NCBI GenBank assembly: GCA_003646745.1 | Contig: QMLM01000088.1 | Span: 1 to 6,995 of the forward strand | Length of the DNA stretch: 6,995 nucleotides | Source: Deltaproteobacteria bacterium | Lineage (GTDB): Bacteria > Desulfobacterota > B13-G15 > RBG-16-54-18 | Direction of reading: 5' to 3' | In this document: positions 1 through 5,130 of the stretch, piece after piece | Position numbering within the stretch: position 1 is the first letter of the stretch | Layout of the letters: each line of letters starts with the position of its first letter | Program-made: the position numbers and the translations under genes | The notes under the pieces: model-generated | Databases searched by the model: none | What the model was told of the DNA's origin: nothing | What the model saw: the letters and a program-made list of their open reading frames with translations, nothing else

Positions 1-355
1 CCGAGAACCCAACTCCTCCCAGAATGATGGGTCGCTGTGTTTTTCCTTTCATATAGTCGGTTATCTCTTTTATCCTGGGGATTATAAAGTCTTGGCTGAG
101 ATAATAGCAATCGTCGGTATTGCGCACAGAAACGCCGATAGCCACCGGGTTATGAACCTCAAAATATTCCTCCACTGCCTGCTGCCAGGAGGTGGTGAAA
201 CAAAGATCGATCAGATCCACCTCAAAACCTGTCAACCCGAGGGAACTGGCAAGGTAATCGAGGCCGATAGGGGTGACCGGGGGCTTCATCTGATTGGGAT
301 TGATAAGCAGAACCCTTAACGGATCCTCAGAAGGTAAAGGGGACATCTTTTCCAT
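1..355 (-). CDS. B12-binding domain radical SAM protein, N-terminal part (truncated by window edge)
   Basis: The first 118 residues of a minus-strand protein are visible; the rest lies left of base 1. The segment RVLLINPNQ (residues 14-22), then TPIGLDYLASSL (28-39), a GFEVDLIDL strand (43-51), AIGVSVRNTDD (72-82) and PIILGGVGFS (109-118) is the Rossmann-like cobalamin-binding fold that precedes the radical SAM barrel in class B-type enzymes. The CxxxCxxC cluster motif would lie further on and cannot be seen, so the radical SAM part is inferred from the family. The substrate is unknown; members methylate or rearrange diverse substrates. Two in-frame ATGs (355 and 346) compete and neither has a strong SD (GAAAAG or GGAAAAG). 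The frame is also open further upstream, so the start is uncertain by a few codons. The gene is divergent from ade, which gives no clear functional link. Confidence 0.8.
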   Translation of the reverse strand, partial: MEKMSPLPSEDPLRVLLINPNQMKPPVTPIGLDYLASSLGLTGFEVDLIDLCFTTSWQQAVEEYFEVHNPVAIGVSVRNTDDCYYLSQDFIIPRIKEITDYMKGKTQRPIILGGVGFS

Positions 356-370
356 TTTCTTTTCTAAAAA

Positions 371-399
371 ACCATACCATAGAACCCCCTTGGAGGCAA
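371..399 (-). promoter_or_regulatory. Possible sigma70-type promoter for the radical SAM gene
   Basis: Read on the minus strand, TTGCCT (394-399) and TATGGT (371-376) are separated by 17 bases and point at the radical SAM gene. Each box matches the consensus at only four of six positions, and the leader would be only about 10 nt. This is a weak candidate, supported mainly by spacing and position. Confidence 0.22.
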
Positions 400-415
400 T
401 AGTCCCGTCACAAGA

Positions 416-444
416 TTGTTTTGTTGCTGCAAAAGGGGTATATT
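416..444 (+). promoter_or_regulatory. Probable promoter of ade
   Basis: TTGTTT (416-421), a 17-base spacer and TATATT (439-444) form a sigma70-like promoter facing ade. The -10 box differs from consensus at one position; the -35 box is weak (three of six). The predicted start near 451 leaves a leader of only about 22 nt, which contains the SD. That leaves no room for a purine riboswitch. Confidence 0.4.
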
Positions 445-462
445 TTTGAGATCACTTTGCTC

Positions 463-469
463 GGAGGAG
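463..469 (+). promoter_or_regulatory. Shine-Dalgarno site that fixes the ade start
   Basis: GGAGGAG lies directly before the ATG at 473, with GGAGG five bases from it. This supports 473 over the in-frame TTG at 416. The TTG would add 19 cysteine-rich residues unlike the family and would lie inside the probable promoter. Confidence 0.8.
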
Positions 470-472
470 ATC

Positions 473-2188
473 ATGGAGCCGAAAGAGGCTATCGCATTTG
501 CTAAGGGGGAAAGAGATGTAGATCTGCTTTTGAAAAATGCCCAACTCGTCAATGTGCTCTCAGGAAAGGTCGAATTTAGGAACGTGGCCGTCACCCAGGG
601 GATAGTGGTGGGGTTCGGGGATTATCCTGCTCGGAAGGTGCTGGACCTGGAGGGGAGGTTTTTGGTTCCTGGTTTTATCGACGCCCACGTCCACATCGAA
701 AGCAGCTTAGTGGGGGTGAGGGAATACGCCAGGGCCATTCTCCCCCATGGGGTGACCACGGTGGTGACCGACTTTCACGAGATCGCCAATGTAATGGGCA
801 CGGAGGGGATAAAGCTCATGCACAAGGAGGCAGAATCCATCCCCTTAAATCTATATGTCATGCTCCCCTCATGTGTTCCTGCCACCCCCCTAGAGACCTC
901 CGGGGCCGAGATCAGGGCAGAGGATCTCCAGGAGCTCATGGAACAGGAATGGGTAAAAGGGCTGGGGGAGATGATGAACTTCCCAGGGGTGATCCATAAG
1001 GTGCCCGGGGTGCTGAAAAAGATCCAGATGGCCCAGGGCAAAAGGGTGGATGGCCACGCCCCAGGACTTGGGGGAAAAGAGCTTGCTGCCTATATAATTG
1101 CCGGGATATCCTCAGATCACGAATGCACCCAAAGGGCTGAGGCTGAAGAGAAGCTGGCCCAGGGGATGTATATAATGATTAGGGAAGGCTCTACGGCCAA
1201 AAACCTGCAGGAGCTCATTCCCTTGGTCACCCCCGAAAATGCCCGCCGATATATGTTTGTCTCCGACGACCGCCACCCCCTAGAACTCATCAGCGAGGGA
1301 AGCGTTGATCACTGTGTAAGAGAAGCCATACATTGGGGAATAGACCCTGTCATCGCCATCCAGATGGCTACGGTCAACCCTGCTGAGTACCTCCGACTGC
1401 CCGGACTCGGTGCCATCGCCCCAGGATATCGAGCGGACCTGTTGGTGATAGACGACCTCAGAAGGATTGAGATTTATCAGGTCTTTAAAGACGGCCGTTT
1501 AGTAGCCGAAAGGGGGAAGGTTATTCCTGGGGTCATTAAAGGGCGAAGGATTAGTGCACTACAAGACACCTTCCACATCCAGGGGATATCCGCTAAGCGA
1601 TTTCAAATAAAGGCCCAGGGCAGCAGGGCGAAGGTTATCGAGCTCATCCCCCACCAGATCGTGACAAAAAGGGGACTTCATAAGGTCAAGACAGAAGGGG
1701 GGATGGCCGTAGCGGACCCTGCAAGGGACATACTGAAGATAGCGGTTGTGGAGAGGCATAAGGGGACGGGTAATGTGGGTTTAGGGCTTGTTAAGGGCTT
1801 CGGCCTGTGGGAAGGGGCCATTGCTTCCTCCGTGGCCCACGATTCTCACAACATTGTGATAGTAGGGGTAAGAGATGACGACATGGCCCGAGCGGTGCAG
1901 GGAATCGTCGAGATGAAGGGGGGGTTGATCGCCACAAGGGCAGGAGAAATATTGGCTTCTCTACCCCTGCCCATCGGGGGGCTGATGTCCGATCTATCGA
2001 TAGAGGAGGTCAGAGATAGGCTTGATAATCTGCACCGCAGGGTCAGGGAGATGGGTGGAAAACTGGAGGACCCTTTTATGACACTGTCCTTTTTGGCACT
2101 ACCCGTGATCCCGGAGCTAAAGATCACCGATAAGGGGCTGGTGGATGTGACAAGATTCGAGATCGTCCCCTTATTCGGTGAGGGTTGA
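473..2188 (+). CDS. ade: Adenine deaminase
   Basis: The product is a 571-residue cytoplasmic metal-dependent amidohydrolase that converts adenine to hypoxanthine and ammonia in purine salvage. Its length is close to B. subtilis AdeC (about 577). In order it shows an N-terminal composite beta-sandwich segment (LLLKNAQLVNVLSG, 18-31), the barrel entry motif PGFIDAHVHIESS (66-78) with the metal-binding HxH at 72-74, GLGEMMN (163-169), DGHAPGL (193-199), SSDHE (213-217) and FVSDDRH (262-268). The return to the sandwich is APGYRADLLV (316-325). The C-terminal adenine-deaminase domain carries VAHDSHN (454-460) and GG.IA (483-487), and ends with FMTLSFLALPVIPELKIT. All expected metal-site motifs are intact. 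The ATG at 473 is chosen for its SD. ade is divergent from the radical SAM gene; the next gene belongs to a toxin-antitoxin pair with its own promoter, so ade is probably monocistronic. Confidence 0.95.
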   Translation: MEPKEAIAFAKGERDVDLLLKNAQLVNVLSGKVEFRNVAVTQGIVVGFGDYPARKVLDLEGRFLVPGFIDAHVHIESSLVGVREYARAILPHGVTTVVTDFHEIANVMGTEGIKLMHKEAESIPLNLYVMLPSCVPATPLETSGAEIRAEDLQELMEQEWVKGLGEMMNFPGVIHKVPGVLKKIQMAQGKRVDGHAPGLGGKELAAYIIAGISSDHECTQRAEAEEKLAQGMYIMIREGSTAKNLQELIPLVTPENARRYMFVSDDRHPLELISEGSVDHCVREAIHWGIDPVIAIQMATVNPAEYLRLPGLGAIAPGYRADLLVIDDLRRIEIYQVFKDGRLVAERGKVIPGVIKGRRISALQDTFHIQGISAKRFQIKAQGSRAKVIELIPHQIVTKRGLHKVKTEGGMAVADPARDILKIAVVERHKGTGNVGLGLVKGFGLWEGAIASSVAHDSHNIVIVGVRDDDMARAVQGIVEMKGGLIATRAGEILASLPLPIGGLMSDLSIEEVRDRLDNLHRRVREMGGKLEDPFMTLSFLALPVIPELKITDKGLVDVTRFEIVPLFGEG

Positions 2189-2213
2189 AACCCTTAAACC
2201 TATTTTAAAAATC

Positions 2214-2242
2214 TTGACAACCTAAAATTATGTCCATAAAAT
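2214..2242 (+). promoter_or_regulatory. Strong sigma70-type promoter of the toxin-antitoxin operon
   Basis: A perfect -35 box TTGACA (2214-2219), a 17-base spacer and TAAAAT (2237-2242, five of six) form the best promoter in the window. Transcription would start near 2249, about 30 nt before the antitoxin ATG. A second TAAAATTA (2223-2230) repeats the -10 region 14 bases upstream. Confidence 0.8.
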
Positions 2243-2264
2243 TAGTTATAACAAATGACTAATT
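2240..2264 (+). promoter_or_regulatory. Inverted repeat, probable operator for antitoxin autorepression
   Basis: AATTAGT (2240-2246) and ACTAATT (2258-2264) are a perfect 7 bp inverted repeat. After one mismatch the pairing continues for two more bases (AT/AT) around a 5-base centre, AACAA. The repeat covers the end of the -10 box and the transcription start, and it abuts the SD. Phd/YefM antitoxins typically bind such palindromes at their own promoter, with toxin as co-repressor. Binding here is inferred. Confidence 0.6.
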
Positions 2265-2270
2265 AGGAGG
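2265..2270 (+). promoter_or_regulatory. Shine-Dalgarno site of the antitoxin gene
   Basis: AGGAGG, a full SD core, sits nine bases before the ATG at 2280. It touches the right arm of the operator repeat. Confidence 0.8.
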
Positions 2271-2279
2271 TCATTTTAT

Positions 2280-2540
2280 ATGAGGAGTGTCACTGTAGCA
2301 GAGGGTAAAAAGGGGTTCAGCCGTTTTATTAAGGATGTCGCCGAAGGGGATGAGGAGATTGTCATCACCAAAAGGGGGAGGCCTGTGGCCGTTATAGTTC
2401 CATATGGACGATATCAACATTCCAAACGGATAGAAGGGTGCAGGAAGATTATGGAGGCGAGAGAGGCATTTTGCAAAATCGGGGCTTCTGCAGATGAAAT
2501 TTACCAAGAATCCAGAGGCCAGTTGGAGAAAGGAAGATGA
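2280..2540 (+). CDS. Phd/YefM-family antitoxin
   Basis: This 86-residue protein is of normal length for Phd/YefM antitoxins. The N-terminal DNA-binding and dimerisation domain is clear: SVTVAEGKKGFSRFIKDV (3-20), then the hallmark strand-loop-strand EIVITKRGRPVAVIVP (26-41). The remaining 45 residues, rich in charged and polar residues (KIMEAREAF, QESRGQLEKGR), correspond to the flexible region that normally wraps and blocks the toxin. The ATG at 2280 has a full SD nine bases upstream. The stop codon overlaps the toxin start in an ATGA arrangement, so the two are translationally coupled with antitoxin first, as is usual. It probably represses its own promoter through the 2240-2264 palindrome. 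Phd/YefM antitoxins are most often known with Phd/Doc or YoeB/RelE toxins, but pairing with PIN toxins is also well established. Confidence 0.88.
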   Translation: MRSVTVAEGKKGFSRFIKDVAEGDEEIVITKRGRPVAVIVPYGRYQHSKRIEGCRKIMEAREAFCKIGASADEIYQESRGQLEKGR

Positions 2541-2968
2541 AGCAGGTGGTGATAGATGCCAGTGTAGTGTTGAGGTGGTATCTCAGTGATGAGGAATATG
2601 GCCCATATGCCCTTAAACTCTTGGATAGATATGTAACTGGTGAATTGACCCTCTTGGCTCCTTCCTTGTTGGAGTACGAGGTGGCAAATGGACTAATTAT
2701 CGCATGGCGCAGGGGAAGGATTGAAGAGGGGAGACTTCTTTTAGCCATGGAAGGATTTTTTGATTTAGGAATTAAATTAAAGGGGATCTCTCATCTTTAT
2801 CCTAAGTTATTATATTATTGTAAGGTCTATAACTGCTCCGCCTATGATGCTAGTTATCTAGCCCTTGCTGAACAGGAAGAAATTTCTCTTATTACCGCCG
2901 ATAAAAAGGTATTCAGTGCGACAGCCGAAGATCTTCCCTGGGTAAAATGGCTGGGAGATATGGGGTAA
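2537..2968 (+). CDS. PIN-domain toxin, VapC-type ribonuclease
   Basis: This 143-residue single-domain protein is of typical VapC length. The four acidic residues expected in a PIN Mg2+ site are present: D7 in VVIDASV, E48 in PSLLEYEVAN, D104 in SAYDASYLALA and D122 in LITADKK. The toxin is therefore predicted to be catalytically intact, acting in the cytoplasm as an endoribonuclease; the RNA target (tRNA, rRNA or other) cannot be read from sequence. Its ATG overlaps the antitoxin stop by 4 bp and has a purine-rich GGAAAGGAAG-like stretch upstream (inside the antitoxin gene). The strand, spacing and order make it the toxin half of the module. The gene is visibly AT-richer than ade and glmM, for example around 2760-2830, which is consistent with independent acquisition. 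Confidence 0.9.
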   Translation: MKQVVIDASVVLRWYLSDEEYGPYALKLLDRYVTGELTLLAPSLLEYEVANGLIIAWRRGRIEEGRLLLAMEGFFDLGIKLKGISHLYPKLLYYCKVYNCSAYDASYLALAEQEEISLITADKKVFSATAEDLPWVKWLGDMG

Positions 2969-2989
2969 GTGGTTTGGATAATTCCCCTC

Positions 2990-3018
2990 TTGCATAGCCC
3001 CCGCTTCCGCAGTACAAT
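2990..3018 (+). promoter_or_regulatory. Probable promoter of the M20 hydrolase gene
   Basis: TTGCAT (2990-2995), a 17-base spacer and TACAAT (3013-3018) lie in the 101 bp gap between the toxin and hydrolase genes. The -10 box is one base from consensus; the -35 box has only the TTG. It would give a leader of about 45 nt. I see no terminator after the toxin gene, so read-through from the toxin-antitoxin operon is also possible. Confidence 0.4.
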
Positions 3019-3056
3019 TCCCATCGATTTGGTAAATGTCTCAAGTAATTTTTTGC

Positions 3057-3061
3057 AGGAG
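3057..3061 (+). promoter_or_regulatory. Shine-Dalgarno site that fixes the M20 hydrolase start
   Basis: AGGAG ends at 3061, eight bases before the ATG at 3070. It overlaps the alternative in-frame GTG at 3061, so that GTG cannot use this site. The ATG is the better start. Confidence 0.7.
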
Positions 3062-3069
3062 TGACGAAG

Positions 3070-4413
3070 ATGGACACTGACAAGATTGATTGGCGAGAGG
3101 TAAGGGAGGAGGCGGTGGAGATCCTTGGCGCATACATAAAGATCAACACCACTAACCCTCCAGGAAACGAAATGGAGGCGGCTCGCTATCTGGAAGGGAT
3201 ATTGAGCAGGGAGGGAATTGATACCAAAATCTATGAGCCTGTTTCTCATCGAGCCAATCTCATGGCCGTTTTGCCTGGGCAGGGGCAAGGGGCGCCGATG
3301 ATCTTGCTTAACCACATGGATGTAGTGCCAGTGGAGGAAGATAAGTGGGAGCTGGACCCCTTTGGAGGGATTGTCAAGGATGGATATATTCATGGACGAG
3401 GGGCCATCGATATGAAGGGTAAAGGTGTAGCGGAGCTGATGGCCGTGCTCCTGTTGAAGAGGTATAAAATCCCATTAAAGAGGGATGTCATATTTCTGGC
3501 CACCGCTGACGAAGAGGCGGGAGGTAATTGGGGGGTCAAGTGGATGCTGGAGCGAGAACCCCGGTTGAAGGAGGCGGCCTTCGTCCTCAATGAGGGGGGT
3601 AGCATCTTGTTGCGGGACAATGGGGAGGTAGACCATTATGAAATAGCGACGGCCCAAAAGGTGGTCTCTCAGTTTACCTTGAGGGCTAGGGGGAGGTCAG
3701 GCCACGGATCCATGCCCCATCGTGATAGCGCCAATGTCAAATTGATAAGGGCCTTGCACCGGGTGGTGGAGTGGGAGACACCCTTTATGGTCATACCATT
3801 GGTAAAGGAATACTTCGCAAATTTGGCCAAGATCAGGTCCCCTGAGGAGGCAGAAGGATATCGAGATATAGAAAAGGCTTTGAGCGATCCCTCCTTTGTC
3901 GAGACTTTTTGTGCCAACCCCTGTTACAACGCCATGGTGAGAAATACCCTCACCCCCACCATCTTGAGGGCGGGAAAGAAGGTAAATGTCATCCCCTCGG
4001 AGGCCGAGGCGATCTTTGATTGTCGCATCCTTCCAGGATCGTCCGTTGAGGAGCTCTTCTCACAGTTAAGGGATATCATCGGGGATGAGGATATAGAGAT
4101 ATCCCTTCTGCCGGATTTTGAAAGCCACCCCCTTCCCCCTTCTCCCACCGACAATGAGTTATACCAAGCCATCTTTAAGGTGGCTCAGAGGAAGGACCCG
4201 GGGTGTGTGGTTACCCCTTTTCTCATCACTGGGGCCACTGACAGCCGGTTCTTCCGAGGCGCGGGGGTGCCCTGTTATGACTTCTCCCCTTTTCGCCTGA
4301 GGCAGGATGAACTAAGGTTGGTCCATGGCCATAATGAGCGAATATCTACAGAAAATCTGGCCTTCGCTAGCGAGGTCATCTTTGAGATTGTGAAAGAGGT
4401 GGCCGCTGGATGA
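3070..4413 (+). CDS. M20-family zinc metallohydrolase (carboxypeptidase/deacylase type)
   Basis: This 447-residue cytoplasmic enzyme belongs to the M20 group that includes ArgE, DapE and carboxypeptidases. It should hydrolyse an amide bond of an N-acyl amino acid or small peptide. Two-zinc site: H82 and D84 in NHMDVVP (81-87), D114 in GRGAIDMKGKG (109-119), catalytic E148 and ligand E149 in TADEEAGG (145-152), E175 in NEGG (174-177), and H419 in VHGHNE (418-423). The dimerisation/lid domain (about 195-310) contains RSGHGSMPH (209-217), whose histidine usually completes the partner active site. All sites are intact. INTTNPPGNE near the N-terminus and the overall length suit the broad-specificity M20 carboxypeptidase/PM20D1-like branch better than DapE or ArgE proper, but the substrate is not determinable. 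The ATG at 3070 is preferred to the GTG at 3061 because of the SD. Its 3' end overlaps pdxJ on the opposite strand. Confidence 0.9.
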   Translation: MDTDKIDWREVREEAVEILGAYIKINTTNPPGNEMEAARYLEGILSREGIDTKIYEPVSHRANLMAVLPGQGQGAPMILLNHMDVVPVEEDKWELDPFGGIVKDGYIHGRGAIDMKGKGVAELMAVLLLKRYKIPLKRDVIFLATADEEAGGNWGVKWMLEREPRLKEAAFVLNEGGSILLRDNGEVDHYEIATAQKVVSQFTLRARGRSGHGSMPHRDSANVKLIRALHRVVEWETPFMVIPLVKEYFANLAKIRSPEEAEGYRDIEKALSDPSFVETFCANPCYNAMVRNTLTPTILRAGKKVNVIPSEAEAIFDCRILPGSSVEELFSQLRDIIGDEDIEISLLPDFESHPLPPSPTDNELYQAIFKVAQRKDPGCVVTPFLITGATDSRFFRGAGVPCYDFSPFRLRQDELRLVHGHNERISTENLAFASEVIFEIVKEVAAG

Positions 4414-5116
4414 GGGCGATCATCTCCCGCACCGCCCTCTCCATCCCCACCAAAACTGCCCGGGCCACAATGCTGTGGCCTATGCTCAATTCCTCTATCT
4501 CCGGGATGGCCGCTATTGGGCTCACATTGAAGTAATTGAGGCCATGTCCGGCCTTTACCTCCAGACCAAGGTTATAGGCCTCTTTGGCTGCGGCTATTAC
4601 CTTCTTTAGCTCCTCCTCCGTCTCCTGAGGGGTATTGGCTTCACAATAGGGACCGGTATGGATCTCGATGGCATCGGCCCCCACCTCATGGGCAACCCTT
4701 ATCTGTTCCAGGACAGGGTCGATGAAGAGGCTTACCTTTATGCCAGCCCCTTTCAAAGTCCTCACCACCTCTGCAACCTTTTCCCGGTTCCTTATAACAT
4801 CGAGGCCCCCTTCGGTGGTTAGCTCCTGCCTCCTCTCAGGGACCAAGGTCGAGACATCTGGCCTGATCTGGGAAGCAATTTTTACCATCTCACTGGTGGC
4901 GGCCATCTCCATGTTCAGGCTGCTCTTCACCGTCTCCCTCAGCAGGCGTAGATCTCTGTCCTTGATATGTCTCCTGTCTTCCCTGAGGTGGACCACGATG
5001 CACTGCGCCCCTGCCAATTCAGCCAAGGCAGCAGCGGTTATGGGGTCTGGGTAGGTGGTCCGCCTCGCTTCCCGTAAGGTAGCCACATGATCGATGTTTA
5101 CCCCTAACCTTGGCAA
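4376..5116 (-). CDS. pdxJ: Pyridoxine 5'-phosphate synthase
   Basis: The 246-residue product is a cytoplasmic TIM-barrel enzyme. It condenses 3-amino-1-hydroxyacetone phosphate with 1-deoxy-D-xylulose 5-phosphate to pyridoxine 5'-phosphate, the last ring-closing step of the DXP-dependent vitamin B6 pathway. Family motifs run end to end: LGVNIDHVATLR (4-15), HLREDRRHI (43-51) with H43, NMEMA (68-72) with catalytic E70, LVPE (91-94), TEGGLD (101-106), IEIHTG (150-155), AGHGLN (189-194) with H191, and the phosphate-binding IGHSIVARA (212-220). The start is a TTG at 5116: no ATG lies in the conserved N-terminus and a strong SD lies seven bases upstream. It is the last visible gene of the ybbR-glmM operon, 12 bases after the glmM stop. 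Its final 12 residues, beyond the conserved barrel, are encoded in the overlap with the M20 gene. Confidence 0.96.
   Translation of the reverse strand: MPRLGVNIDHVATLREARRTTYPDPITAAALAELAGAQCIVVHLREDRRHIKDRDLRLLRETVKSSLNMEMAATSEMVKIASQIRPDVSTLVPERRQELTTEGGLDVIRNREKVAEVVRTLKGAGIKVSLFIDPVLEQIRVAHEVGADAIEIHTGPYCEANTPQETEEELKKVIAAAKEAYNLGLEVKAGHGLNYFNVSPIAAIPEIEELSIGHSIVARAVLVGMERAVREMIALIQRPPLSQSQR
4412..4439 (+). repeat. Inverted repeat at the convergent gene ends
   Basis: GAGGGCG (4412-4418) and CGCCCTC (4433-4439) form a perfect 7 bp GC-rich inverted repeat with a 14-base loop. It begins inside the M20 stop codon and lies within pdxJ. No T-run follows on either strand, so it is not a classical intrinsic terminator. 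It could protect or help end the M20 transcript, or be chance in coding sequence. Confidence 0.3.
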
Positions 5117-5123
5117 TGGATAA

Positions 5124-5130
5124 CCCTCCT
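5124..5130 (-). promoter_or_regulatory. Shine-Dalgarno site supporting the pdxJ TTG start
   Basis: On the minus strand AGGAGGG is followed by seven bases and then the TTG at 5116. The site overlaps the glmM stop codon (TAG, 5131-5129), so ribosomes finishing glmM are placed to restart on pdxJ. The strong SD compensates for the weak start codon. Confidence 0.8.

Noticed and set aside
92..319. Open frame of 75 codons on the plus strand
   Set aside because: It is antisense to the radical SAM protein, whose frame has clear family motifs.
416..472. Extended N-terminus of adenine deaminase from a TTG at 416
   Set aside because: The 19 extra residues are cysteine-rich and unlike the family, the TTG has no SD, and it sits in the probable -35 box. 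The ATG at 473 has GGAGGAG just before it.
445..472. Purine riboswitch or other leader element ahead of ade
   Set aside because: The whole intergenic region is 117 bp, and only about 22 nt lie between the predicted start and the ATG. No aptamer-like pairing was seen.
2181..2195. Hairpin AGGGTT-GA-AACCCT at the ade stop codon as an intrinsic terminator
   Set aside because: The stem is short and AT-containing with almost no loop. It is followed by TAAACCTATTTT rather than a T-run. A weak terminator cannot be excluded, but the evidence is too thin to annotate.
3061..3069. GTG start of the M20 hydrolase at 3061
   Set aside because: The only SD (AGGAG, 3057-3061) overlaps this GTG and is ideally spaced for the ATG at 3070.
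2854..3393. Open frame of 179 codons on the minus strand
   Set aside because: It lies antisense to the PIN toxin and M20 genes and crosses their junction. It shows no recognisable motif and has no SD or promoter, so it is a shadow of coding sequence.
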